From assembly GCA_023664345.1 (NCBI GenBank), contig JAMPFQ010000030.1, positions 1 to 41,930 on the forward strand: a stretch of DNA of 41,930 nucleotides, written 5' to 3'. The notes beneath the pieces are model-generated. The model was not told where the DNA came from. It saw nothing but the letters and a program-made list of their open reading frames with translations, and did not search any database. The position numbers were made by a program, and so were the translations under genes. Below are positions 30,108 to 38,817 of this stretch, in pieces. This DNA comes from Lachnospiraceae bacterium (lineage in GTDB: Bacteria > Bacillota > Clostridia > Lachnospirales > Lachnospiraceae). How positions within the stretch are numbered: the stretch's first letter is position 1; every line of letters starts with the position of its first letter.

Positions 30108-31577
30108 TTACATATTCTGCTGGATCTTCTGTGCGCTCTCGTTCAGTTCTTCCACGATCCTGCTGACAGAGTCCACCATCTGGGAATTCTCGTCACAGAC
30201 ATGGTATGTCTCATTGGCATGGGCGGATATTTCCTCGGTGATGGCTGAGATCGTCTGGATATTTTCCACGATATCTCCATTGGCACGCGCCAGTTCCTCG
30301 ATGACGGCCAGCAGTTCTTTCGTGCGCCTGCTGATATCTTCCGTTCCTCTGGAAATTCCCATAAAGTTGTTCTTTACCACATCCGTACTCTCAACATTCG
30401 CGACATTGCTCCGGGTAACTACATCCACCGCCTCGGATACATGCTCCAGTTCCTGATTGATGTTTCCGATCAGGCCCGTGATATTGGTGGTGGCCGTCTG
30501 CGTCTGGTTCGCCAGCTCCGCGATCTGGCTTGCCACTACGGCAAATCCCTTGCCCGCAGCGCCCGCCCGGGCCGCCTCAATGGAAGCGTTCAATGCCAGC
30601 AGGCTGGTATTGTCCGCAATACTGCTGATCGCTTCAATGATGGTGTTCATCTGACTGGTGTAAGTGCCCAGTTCCTCCATTTTAGCCAGTACCTGCGCAT
30701 TGGCCGTCTTGGATTCTTCCACATGGCCTGCGAGAGCATCCATCTGCTCCCGGCCTGTAGTCACTTTCTGCGCCGTATCGCTTATATTCATTTCAATCTG
30801 CGCCGCCGTATCTCTTACCTTGCCGATATGTGCCTGTATCTGCTCGGTACGCTGCATCTGCACCTGCACAGATTCCGCCGTCTCCACACTGCCCGTAGTC
30901 ACTTCTCCCATGGCGTCATGCACTTTCGACACAGAACCGCCCAGGTCGGACATCTGCCGGGCGACTTCAGAAATATTGGCGATCATTTCCTGAGAAACCG
31001 CCAGCACATTCTGCACCAGCCTTTCCGTTTCTTCCGTCTGAGCCTTGATCTGATCCAATTTATGCCTGTTGACCCTGGTCACTGCCACGGTCGTCATGAC
31101 CATGAACACTACAGTAAGGAACGTCGCTGCCACCCTGATCTCCACATCAGGAATCTCAGCCGCCGTATATCCCACCGTCATTGCGTGGTAGACCACAAAA
31201 GCCACATTTCCGAAAAAAGCAAACAATCCTATCAGGACATTAAATCTTACATCCATATACAGGATGATAACAAAAAACATGGGAAACGCGTATGTGAAAG
31301 GCGTCGTGCTGGTGGTAGTGAAAACAACGAACAGATATAAAATGCCATAAGTGATTCCAATGATGTGCTTGATAGCGCCGCTTTCCGGTTTTTTCACAAA
31401 AATAACCCACTCAACCGCCACGGGAGCAACTGTCAGCACAGCAAAGATTGCAAAATATCCGATCGTCCTGGATCCTTTGAACACCTCCAGCAGATACGCA
31501 AGAAACAGTACTGTGTCAATGATAGTGTGTCCTAAGAGCGCTGTCCTGTTCACATACTTTTTCTCTGAAAATTTCAT
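30108..31577 (-). CDS. Methyl-accepting chemotaxis protein with polytopic sensor
   Basis: This 489-residue protein begins with a block of about six membrane helices (residues 12-175; e.g. IIDTVLFLAYLLEVF, GYFAIFAVLTVAPVAVEWVIF, HIIGITYGILYLFVVF, FFVIILYM, AATFLTVVFMVMTTVAVT) instead of a periplasmic sensor with two helices. There is no obvious HAMP. The cytoplasmic part is a long coiled coil with the signalling hairpin IADNTSLLALNASIEAARAGAAGKGFAVVASQIAELA, the CheW/CheA contact tip. Such receptors may sense membrane or intracellular state. ATG 31577 has AGGAGG upstream. It follows the glycosyltransferase by 37 bp. Confidence 0.92.
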   Translation of the reverse strand: MKFSEKKYVNRTALLGHTIIDTVLFLAYLLEVFKGSRTIGYFAIFAVLTVAPVAVEWVIFVKKPESGAIKHIIGITYGILYLFVVFTTTSTTPFTYAFPMFFVIILYMDVRFNVLIGLFAFFGNVAFVVYHAMTVGYTAAEIPDVEIRVAATFLTVVFMVMTTVAVTRVNRHKLDQIKAQTEETERLVQNVLAVSQEMIANISEVARQMSDLGGSVSKVHDAMGEVTTGSVETAESVQVQMQRTEQIQAHIGKVRDTAAQIEMNISDTAQKVTTGREQMDALAGHVEESKTANAQVLAKMEELGTYTSQMNTIIEAISSIADNTSLLALNASIEAARAGAAGKGFAVVASQIAELANQTQTATTNITGLIGNINQELEHVSEAVDVVTRSNVANVESTDVVKNNFMGISRGTEDISRRTKELLAVIEELARANGDIVENIQTISAITEEISAHANETYHVCDENSQMVDSVSRIVEELNESAQKIQQNM

Positions 31578-31614
31578 GTTTTTTTCCTCCTGGTATAAAT
31601 GATATCAAGATCTC

Positions 31615-33459
31615 TCACTGCTCAAAAAAGTACAGGTAAAAAGGATATACTGCAATCTGGTTCTCCCCATAGACCGTCACGGACACGCCGCTTTTCTTCA
31701 GTTCATCCAGCACACCCCGATCCAGTTCGTGGGGACTGAAATACCAGAAGCGGTCTGCTCCCGCCATGGTATAATCGTCATTCACGATCTCATGATCGCG
31801 ATAGTAATGGGAAAGCACCGTCCATCCCAGGTGTTTGACCCCATTCGTCACCATTTTCACATCCGAATCCGGAGTGCCTATGATATCCAGGGTCTTCTGC
31901 GTTTTCTCGTCCTGCTCTTTCACCTGGGCGCTGTACCTCTGGTAATTTCCCATTCCCATCACCAGCAATATACAGAGCAGGAATGCCAGCATCGCTTTGC
32001 CGAAGCCCTCCAGATGCAAAAGCCCCATCCTTTTCCCCAGATCTTTCAGCAGTGCCAGTGCGCGGCTGCTACATAGGATGAGCAGGCAGAGTGTGACTGC
32101 GCTCAATGGATACATATAACGGGCTACCAGCACGGGTGTCATGACCAGGCACAGGAAATAGCCGAAAGCAATCGTTCCTGCTATGGTAAGCAGGCCCACC
32201 GCTATGGAAAAGGTTTCGTCCTTCCACTGTTTCATATTTGGCGTATGGACTTCCAGCAAAACCTCTTCCGGTCGTCTTTCCATGCGCAGGACCCCTGAAT
32301 CCGCAAGCAGTATGAAAACGGATGTGACTGCCAGCAGCGGAGCAACGACCTTTACCATTGCGCCGCTTCCCAGTACCATATCCAGGACACTGTCCATCCC
32401 CAGGATATCCGATACCCACCAGTTATGGCTCACATTCCTGATCGCTGTGGCCAGAAAGAACAGCCAGGGACTGTATCCCAGGATAAAGGCGAGAATGGCT
32501 CCCGCGCCTTTCAGCCAGGTTTTTCCCCGTTTCCTTACCCACACCGCCGCCCCGGTAAAGAACAGGATCAGCCCCGCAGTCACCAGGGCATAATAATGGG
32601 AGTAGGCACCAGCCAGCCCCCAGAGGACCATGCCGACCCACGCGGATTTCTTCCCGCTGCCGATCACACGGGCAGAACAGTAAAAACAGGCTGCCACACA
32701 GAAGAACGCCAGCGCGTACATACGGATCTCCTGATTGTACTCCAGACAGGAAACACCAAGGCCGGAGATCACGATGAAAAATGCCGCCGGAAGATTGCCG
32801 TACCTTTTGCGGAACCAGAACAGCGCCAGCAGGATTCCTGCCGCAAAAGGCACAATGGATGCCAGATGGCATACGGGAACCGTAAAACCGAACAGTTCGC
32901 AGAACAGTTTCAGCCAATAATAGTAGAGGGGCGGGTGGTTGTCCCAAAAATACATGATCTGCAGGATGCCGTACAGATTCGCCCTTGCCGTACCTGTGGA
33001 GAACGCTTCGTCCCCCCACACCACGTTATCGAACATCAGGCTCACGTTCAGGCCGACTATCAGAAGAGCCAGCGCATATGGCAGAACGGGACAGATATAT
33101 TTCCGGGAAAACACCACCGGCTTCCATCGCCCGAACTGCTCCCATTCCACCCGGATCACAAACTTCTTTCTCAGATAACTCCATTCAGCGAATGCCACCA
33201 GCAGCGCACTCCCTGTCAGCAGGAAAACATACTTCAGCGCAAACCCGGCGGATCTGTCCATCTTCTCCCAAAAGGATGTGTCTTCGTCACTGAACAGCGC
33301 AAGCAGGATTGCGGACAGAAAGGCAACGATCATCAGATAGATAAGATATCGGAATACAGCCGCTCCTTTTCCCTCTTTCTTCCCTTTGTTATAACATTTC
33401 CACAGTACATAGGGCAAAAGCGGGATCAGTAATGTTAACAAGACCGCCTGTATCTGCAT
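31615..33459 (-). CDS. Polytopic glycosyltransferase (PMT/GT39-GT83-like)
   Basis: The protein has 614 residues from ATG 33459 (AAGGAG 7 nt upstream). About a dozen membrane helices are visible. The first large external loop has MFDNVVWGDEAFSTGTARANLYGILQIMYFWDNHPPLYYYWLKLF, with the D-E/D-N-H-P-P-L pattern of lipid-phosphosugar-dependent GT-C enzymes. The C-terminal about 110 residues form a soluble external domain. It likely adds a sugar from a polyprenyl carrier to a surface molecule. Its promoter is next to a LytTR-type motif. Confidence 0.85.
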   Translation of the reverse strand: MQIQAVLLTLLIPLLPYVLWKCYNKGKKEGKGAAVFRYLIYLMIVAFLSAILLALFSDEDTSFWEKMDRSAGFALKYVFLLTGSALLVAFAEWSYLRKKFVIRVEWEQFGRWKPVVFSRKYICPVLPYALALLIVGLNVSLMFDNVVWGDEAFSTGTARANLYGILQIMYFWDNHPPLYYYWLKLFCELFGFTVPVCHLASIVPFAAGILLALFWFRKRYGNLPAAFFIVISGLGVSCLEYNQEIRMYALAFFCVAACFYCSARVIGSGKKSAWVGMVLWGLAGAYSHYYALVTAGLILFFTGAAVWVRKRGKTWLKGAGAILAFILGYSPWLFFLATAIRNVSHNWWVSDILGMDSVLDMVLGSGAMVKVVAPLLAVTSVFILLADSGVLRMERRPEEVLLEVHTPNMKQWKDETFSIAVGLLTIAGTIAFGYFLCLVMTPVLVARYMYPLSAVTLCLLILCSSRALALLKDLGKRMGLLHLEGFGKAMLAFLLCILLVMGMGNYQRYSAQVKEQDEKTQKTLDIIGTPDSDVKMVTNGVKHLGWTVLSHYYRDHEIVNDDYTMAGADRFWYFSPHELDRGVLDELKKSGVSVTVYGENQIAVYPFYLYFFEQ

Positions 33460-33512
33460 TTCCATTCTCCTTACAAACATTTCAGCAGCACTCTGCTGGG
33501 ATTTACCACAAA

Positions 33513-33593
33513 ATTTTAACACAAATTCCATCCTGTTGCAAGATAAGACACGGCGGAAAACCACATTTTGCACTTTTCAGGGTATCTTTTGCA
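33513..33593 (-). promoter_or_regulatory. LytTR-type motif and promoter of the glycosyltransferase gene
   Basis: The 28-bp motif at 33566-33593 (minus) has GCAA boxes with starts 21 bp apart around GATACCCTGAAAAG. The promoter has -35 TTGCAA (33541-33536), a 17-bp spacer and -10 TAAAAT (33518-33513). The motif-to-minus-35 gap is 24 bp, about one helical turn more than at the other two copies. The motif is also 86 bp upstream of divergent smsC, which could be the regulated gene instead. Confidence 0.6.
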
Positions 33594-33678
33594 GTCACAA
33601 AAAAAAAGTATAGTTTTTATTCCATATGTGATATACTTTAAGAGCCACTTAACAGGCAGAATTCAGGAGGTATCCATT

Positions 33679-34398
33679 ATGTTGGAATTACAGAATCTCT
33701 CTTTCCAGGTATCTGGCGACGCGGATTCCCAAAAAGAGATCATCAAAAACATAGACCTGACTTTCGAGGATCATGCCTTTATCGCCATCACCGGGCCTAA
33801 CGGCGGCGGGAAATCCACCCTCGCCAAGCTGATCATGGGGATCGAAAAGCCCACTTCCGGTAAAATTTTATTCAATGGCACGGACATCACAGAACTGTCC
33901 ATCACAGAACGGGCCAATCTGGGCATCAGTTTTGCTTTCCAGCAGCCCGTGCGGTTCAAGGGCATCAAGGTCAGGGATCTGATCACGCTGGCTGCGGGCA
34001 ATAACATCAACTTCTCCGCCGCCTGCGATCATCTCTCCAGAGTGGGGCTCTGCGCCAGGGATTACATCAACCGGGATGTGGACGCCAGCCTGTCCGGCGG
34101 GGAGTTAAAACGTATCGAGATTGCCACCGTCATCGCCAGAAATACGCCCCTGACGGTGTTTGACGAACCGGAAGCGGGCATCGACCTGTGGAGCTTCAAT
34201 AACCTGATCGATGTATTCGAGGAGCTGCACAGCGCCACCGACAACTCCCTCATCATCATCTCCCATCAGGAGCGCATTTTAAACATTGCGGATGAGATCG
34301 TGGTCCTGGCAGGCGGTTCCATACAGGCGAGAGGCCACAGGGAGGACATACTCCCCGAACTTTTGAACGGTACGGGCGGGTGCAGATTCTATAAGTAG
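33679..34398 (+). CDS. smsC: SufC-like ATPase of a minimal Suf (SMS) system
   Basis: The protein has 239 residues from ATG 33679 (AGGAGG 7 nt upstream). Walker A is GPNGGGKST, the Q-loop AFQQPVRFKG, the signature SLSGGELKR, Walker B LTVFDEPEAGID and the H-loop ISHQERI, matching SufC. It is followed 13 bp later by a SufB/D-like gene and by no SufS, SufU or SufD. This two-gene form is the proposed ancestral SmsCB iron-sulfur cluster scaffold found in archaea and anaerobic bacteria. Confidence 0.9.
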   Translation: MLELQNLSFQVSGDADSQKEIIKNIDLTFEDHAFIAITGPNGGGKSTLAKLIMGIEKPTSGKILFNGTDITELSITERANLGISFAFQQPVRFKGIKVRDLITLAAGNNINFSAACDHLSRVGLCARDYINRDVDASLSGGELKRIEIATVIARNTPLTVFDEPEAGIDLWSFNNLIDVFEELHSATDNSLIIISHQERILNIADEIVVLAGGSIQARGHREDILPELLNGTGGCRFYK

Positions 34399-34411
34399 GA
34401 AAGGGGAAACC

Positions 34412-35329
34412 ATGGACGAAATACAGAAAAATCTACTGGAACAGGTGGCCGGGCTTCATGAGATGCCCGCCGGGGCATACAATATCCGCGCTAACGGGAA
34501 GAGTGTTGACCGCTCCACCACCGCTCATATCGATATCGTCACCAAGGAAGATAAGCAGGGCATCGATATCATCATCAAGCCCGGTACCAAAAAGGAAAGC
34601 GTTCACATTCCCGTTCTGCTCAGCCAGAGCGGCCTCACCGAGATGGTCTACAACGACTTCTATGTGGGCGACGACTGCGATGTCACCATCGTAGCGGGCT
34701 GCGGCATCCACAACAGCGGCGACAGCGACAGCCGCCACGACGGCGTACATTCTTTCTTTATCGGGAAGAACTCCCATGTAAAATATGTGGAAAAACACTA
34801 TGGCAGCGGCGACGGCAAAGGGGAGCGCATCATGAACCCTGAGACCGTGGTGGAACTGGGAGAGAACAGTTTCATGGAAATGGAGACCGTACAGATCAGA
34901 GGAGTGGACTCCACCAAACGCTCCACCACTGCCACCCTCTCGGACGGCGCGAAGCTGATCGTCACCGAGAAGCTGATGACCCATGGCAGCCAGACCGCAG
35001 AGACCGCTTTCCAGGTGGACTTGAACGGCGTGGGCTCCAGCGCCAACATCATCTCCCGCTCCGTGGCCAGGGATGATTCCAGGCAGCTGTTCCTCTCCAA
35101 GATCAACGGCAACAACCGCTGTGCCGGACATTCCGAGTGCGACGGCATCATCATGGACCGGGCCAGGATCAGTGCCATACCGGAGATCACCGCCAACGAC
35201 CTGGACGCGGAACTGATCCACGAAGCGGCCATCGGGAAGATCGCCGGCGAACAGATCGTCAAACTGATGACCCTGGGACTTACCGAGGAGCAGGCGGAAG
35301 CCCAGATCGTGAACGGATTTTTAAAATAA
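34412..35329 (+). CDS. smsB: SufB/SufD-like scaffold protein of a minimal Suf (SMS) system
   Basis: This 305-residue protein is shorter than SufB (about 465 aa) because it lacks the long N-terminal extension. The right-handed beta-helix core is seen (residues 75-240; VTIVAGCGIHNSGDSDSRHDGVHSFFIGKNS, VVELGENSFMEMETVQIRGV, NIISRSVARDDSRQLFLSKING), ending with HSECDGIIMDRARISAIPEI and a helical end. Cys residues at about 93, 230 and 235 could bind a cluster. ATG 34412 has GGAAAGGGG upstream. It is cotranscribed with smsC. Confidence 0.88.
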   Translation: MDEIQKNLLEQVAGLHEMPAGAYNIRANGKSVDRSTTAHIDIVTKEDKQGIDIIIKPGTKKESVHIPVLLSQSGLTEMVYNDFYVGDDCDVTIVAGCGIHNSGDSDSRHDGVHSFFIGKNSHVKYVEKHYGSGDGKGERIMNPETVVELGENSFMEMETVQIRGVDSTKRSTTATLSDGAKLIVTEKLMTHGSQTAETAFQVDLNGVGSSANIISRSVARDDSRQLFLSKINGNNRCAGHSECDGIIMDRARISAIPEITANDLDAELIHEAAIGKIAGEQIVKLMTLGLTEEQAEAQIVNGFLK

Positions 35330-35394
35330 CAACATAAATATCAGGCCTTCGGGACAAAATAGTAGCCAATACTTTTTTAACCGGAGGTCTTTTT

Positions 35395-38300
35395 ATGTCC
35401 AACCATCTCAATCAAGATCGATCAAATGATCCGCGTGCCCTGCGTACCATAGACGGCAATCATGCCGCCGCCCATGTGGCCTATGCTTACAGCGAAGTGG
35501 CCGCCATCTATCCCATCACGCCCTCCTCCCCCATGGCGGAACTCTGCGACCAATGGGCAGGAGCAGGACAGGCGAACATCTGGGGGCAGCCCATGACCAT
35601 AGCCCAGATGCAGTCGGAGGCGGGAGCCGCCAGCGCCGTCCACGGCGCCCTCTTAAGCGGCGCCCTCGCCACTACCTTTACTTCCTCCCAGGGCCTGCTC
35701 CTGATGCTGCCTGCTCTGTACCGCATGGCAGGGGAACTGCTCCCGGGCGTGATCCATGTGGCCGCCAGATCCATCGCCACCCACGCCCTCTCCATCTTCG
35801 GAGACCATTCCGATATTTTCGCATGCCGCCAGACCGGCTGCGCTATCTTTGCCTGCGGCAGCGTCCAGGAGACCATGGATCTGTCCCCCGTATCCCATCT
35901 TGCCGCCATAGAGGGGCGCGTCCCCTTCCTGAACTTCTTTGACGGTTTCCGCACCTCCCATGAGCTGCACAAAGTGAGAGTCTGGGATTACGGGACACTG
36001 AAATCCATGCTTTCCATGGAGTCCGTGGCACGCTTCCGGGAAAACTGCCTTCATCCTCATCACGGAAAGGTCTACGGCTCCGCCCAGAATCCCGATATCT
36101 TCTTCCAGGCCAGGGAGGCCTCCAATCCTGTCTATCTTGCGCTTCCCGGCATTGTGGAAAAACAGCTTGCCAAGATCAACCGGGCCATCGGAACGGATTA
36201 TGGCCTGTTCAACTATTATGGCAATCCTTGTGCAACACATGTTATTATTGCTATGGGAAGCGTCTGCGAGACTATCCGGGAATATCTGGAAACCGTTCCG
36301 GATCAGCCCTATGGCCTGATCGCCGTCCATCTGTACCGTCCTTTCAGCGCAAAACACCTGAAAGCGGCGCTGCCTGCGTCCGTGGAACTGATCACTGTCT
36401 TAAGCCGCACCAAGGAACCCGGCGCTCCCGGCGAGCCGCTGTTCCTGGACGTGGCTGCGGCTCTGCAGGGAATGCCTTACCGCATCCTGTCGGGCAGATA
36501 CGGCCTAAGTTCCAAGGATACCACTCCGGCGCAGATTGCCGCCGTGTATCTCAATACTATCCATTCAGATTTCACAGTGGGGATCGAGGACGACGTTACC
36601 CATCTGTCGCTTTCCGTACCGCCCATCGCCAATACCGCGCCCCCTGACCTGACGGCCTGCAAATTCTGGGGCCTGGGCGGGGATGGCACGGTCAGCGCCA
36701 CCAAAAATATCATCAAGATCATCGGGGACAATACGGAACTGTCGGCACAGGGCTATTTTGAATATGACTCTAAAAAATCCCGGGGGCTCACCATCTCCCA
36801 CTTGCGCTTCGGCAAAAGTCCCATACACAGCGCATACCTGGTGCAGCACGCGGATCTCGTGGCATGTCACAACCCCGTCTATCTGCATAAATACGATATG
36901 GTGCAGGATCTGAAAGAGGGCGGCGCTTTCCTGCTGAACTGCCATTTTCGGGAGGAAGAACTGGAAGAATACCTGCCTGATCCGGTAAAGGCTTATCTGG
37001 CAAAGCATCACATCCGTTTTTATATCATTGACGCCATCCGCATCGGCAAGGAAATCGGCCTGAACAACAAGATCAGCACCATCCTGCAGGCCGCTTTCTT
37101 CGCCGTTTCCGGTCTGCTTCCCCCTGAAGATGCGAAGCAGCTGATGAAAGAGGCCGCCGCAAAAAGTTATGGGAAAGCGGGCGGCGACATCCAGCGGATG
37201 AATGAAGAAGCCATTGACAGAGGATTTCAGGAAGTATATGAGGCGGCGCTGCCGGAGGAATGGGGACGGCTGGCGGAGGAGGATGTTTCGCCCCGGGAAA
37301 ATGGTTCTTCCATCGATTCCCTGCGAAAAAATCCCCTGGATAACCCTCCCCTGCCCGACCGCCCGGAAACGCTTTCCTATGTGGAAAACATCCAGCAGCC
37401 CGTCACCGACCAGCGGGGGAACGAGCTTCCCGTGTCCGCTTTCCTGCCCTACGCGGACGGCTTTACCCCGCCCGGAACCACAGCCCACGAGCGGCGCAAC
37501 GTGGCCACAGAGATCCCGGTGTGGAAACCGGAGAACTGCATCCAGTGCAACCGCTGTTCTTTCGTGTGCCCCCATGCGGTGATCCGTCCCGCCGTGCTGA
37601 AAAAGGGCGGTTCACAGCCGATTCCCGAAGGGATGCAGACTCTGCCCATGGCAGGCATGGAGGACCATATCTTTTCCGTGGTGATCTCTGACACGGACTG
37701 TACCGGCTGCGGGACCTGCGCCGCCATCTGTCCCGGAAAACAGGGGAACAAGGCGCTGGAAATAGTTCCCATCGCGGAACACGAGGAGAGACAGCAGTAC
37801 TTCGATTTCGGAAAGCCCCTTCTGCCCTGCAGGGAGGCAGCGGAAAGATTCAGGCCCGATACGGTCAAAGGCAGCCAGTTCCTGCGCCCCTATCTGGAAT
37901 TTTCCGGCGCCTGCGCGGGCTGCGGTGAAACGCCCTATGTGAAGCTACTGACCCAGCTGTTCGGAGACCGCATGTTCATAGCCAACGCCACCGGCTGCAG
38001 TTCCATCTGGGCCAATTCCGCTCCCTCCTGCGCCTATACCGTGGATGATGAGGAAAAAGGGCCTGCCTGGTCCAACTCCCTCTTTGAGGACGCCGCCGAG
38101 TTCGGCTACGGTATGCTGCTGGCCCAGGAAGCCGCCGCAAAGCGGGGAGATGACAGGAACACCATACAATGGGTCATTGGCGGCGACGGCTGGGCATACG
38201 ACATCGGTTTCAGCGGCCTGGATCACGTTCTGGCCAGCGGACGGAACATCAACCTTTTGGTGCTGGACACGGAGGTCTACTCTAACACCGGCGGCCAGGC

Positions 38301-38817
38301 GTCCAAGGCCACACCCCTCGGTTCCACCGCCAAATTCGCCTCCGGCGGCAAGACCACCCGGAAAAAGGATCTGGCTTCCATGGCCATGACCTACGGCAAC
38401 GTCTATGTGGCGCAGATCGCCATGGGAGCAGACTTTAACCAGACGTTGAAAGCATTTACGGAAGCTGCCGCCTATCCCGGCCCTTCCCTTGTCATTGCCT
38501 ACGCCACCTGTATCGCCCACGGCATACGCAGCGGCCTGGGCTCCACCCCCCATGAGGCGAAAAAAGCGGTGGACAGCGGCTATTTCCACCTGTTCCGCTT
38601 TAATCCCCTGTTAAAAGAGGAGGGGAAAAATCCATTCACCCTGGACAGCGGAGAACCAAAACTGGACTATGAGGAATTTCTGGACGGAGAGATCCGCTAT
38701 GATGTGCTGAAACGACAGAAACCGGAACAGGCAGAGCGCCTGTTCGCGCAGGCCGAAAAGCAGGCGAAAGAACGCTATGAGTATTTCAAAAGGCTTACGG
38801 CGCTTTACGCGCCATAA
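35395..38817 (+). CDS. nifJ: Pyruvate:ferredoxin (flavodoxin) oxidoreductase
   Basis: This 1140-residue single-chain enzyme converts pyruvate and CoA to acetyl-CoA, CO2 and reduced ferredoxin, central to anaerobic fermentation. Visible parts in order: pyrimidine-binding domain (YPITPSSPMAE, about 40), domain III gamma region, two [4Fe-4S] ferredoxin motifs (CIQCNRCSFVCP about 710 and CTGCGTCAAICPGKQ about 768), the CxxC of a third cluster (CAGCGE, about 841), and the TPP-binding GGDGWAYDIG with DTEVYSNTGGQASKAT (about 925-980). GGAGG lies 7 nt before ATG 35395. Its last 13 bp overlap the convergent aminotransferase gene. Confidence 0.97.
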   Translation: MSNHLNQDRSNDPRALRTIDGNHAAAHVAYAYSEVAAIYPITPSSPMAELCDQWAGAGQANIWGQPMTIAQMQSEAGAASAVHGALLSGALATTFTSSQGLLLMLPALYRMAGELLPGVIHVAARSIATHALSIFGDHSDIFACRQTGCAIFACGSVQETMDLSPVSHLAAIEGRVPFLNFFDGFRTSHELHKVRVWDYGTLKSMLSMESVARFRENCLHPHHGKVYGSAQNPDIFFQAREASNPVYLALPGIVEKQLAKINRAIGTDYGLFNYYGNPCATHVIIAMGSVCETIREYLETVPDQPYGLIAVHLYRPFSAKHLKAALPASVELITVLSRTKEPGAPGEPLFLDVAAALQGMPYRILSGRYGLSSKDTTPAQIAAVYLNTIHSDFTVGIEDDVTHLSLSVPPIANTAPPDLTACKFWGLGGDGTVSATKNIIKIIGDNTELSAQGYFEYDSKKSRGLTISHLRFGKSPIHSAYLVQHADLVACHNPVYLHKYDMVQDLKEGGAFLLNCHFREEELEEYLPDPVKAYLAKHHIRFYIIDAIRIGKEIGLNNKISTILQAAFFAVSGLLPPEDAKQLMKEAAAKSYGKAGGDIQRMNEEAIDRGFQEVYEAALPEEWGRLAEEDVSPRENGSSIDSLRKNPLDNPPLPDRPETLSYVENIQQPVTDQRGNELPVSAFLPYADGFTPPGTTAHERRNVATEIPVWKPENCIQCNRCSFVCPHAVIRPAVLKKGGSQPIPEGMQTLPMAGMEDHIFSVVISDTDCTGCGTCAAICPGKQGNKALEIVPIAEHEERQQYFDFGKPLLPCREAAERFRPDTVKGSQFLRPYLEFSGACAGCGETPYVKLLTQLFGDRMFIANATGCSSIWANSAPSCAYTVDDEEKGPAWSNSLFEDAAEFGYGMLLAQEAAAKRGDDRNTIQWVIGGDGWAYDIGFSGLDHVLASGRNINLLVLDTEVYSNTGGQASKATPLGSTAKFASGGKTTRKKDLASMAMTYGNVYVAQIAMGADFNQTLKAFTEAAAYPGPSLVIAYATCIAHGIRSGLGSTPHEAKKAVDSGYFHLFRFNPLLKEEGKNPFTLDSGEPKLDYEEFLDGEIRYDVLKRQKPEQAERLFAQAEKQAKERYEYFKRLTALYAP

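Noticed and set aside
32425..33432. Plus-strand 335-codon frame opposite the glycosyltransferase
   Set aside because: It is rich in Gln, His and Arg as expected from antisense of a membrane protein gene; no motif or ribosome site.
34433..35221. Minus-strand open frame opposite smsB
   Set aside because: Its Val/Gly/Ala-rich translation is a shadow of the conserved SufB-like gene, with no start signal.
36565..37575. Minus-strand 336-codon frame within nifJ
   Set aside because: The opposite strand is unambiguous NifJ with cofactor motifs; the shadow frame has no family signature.
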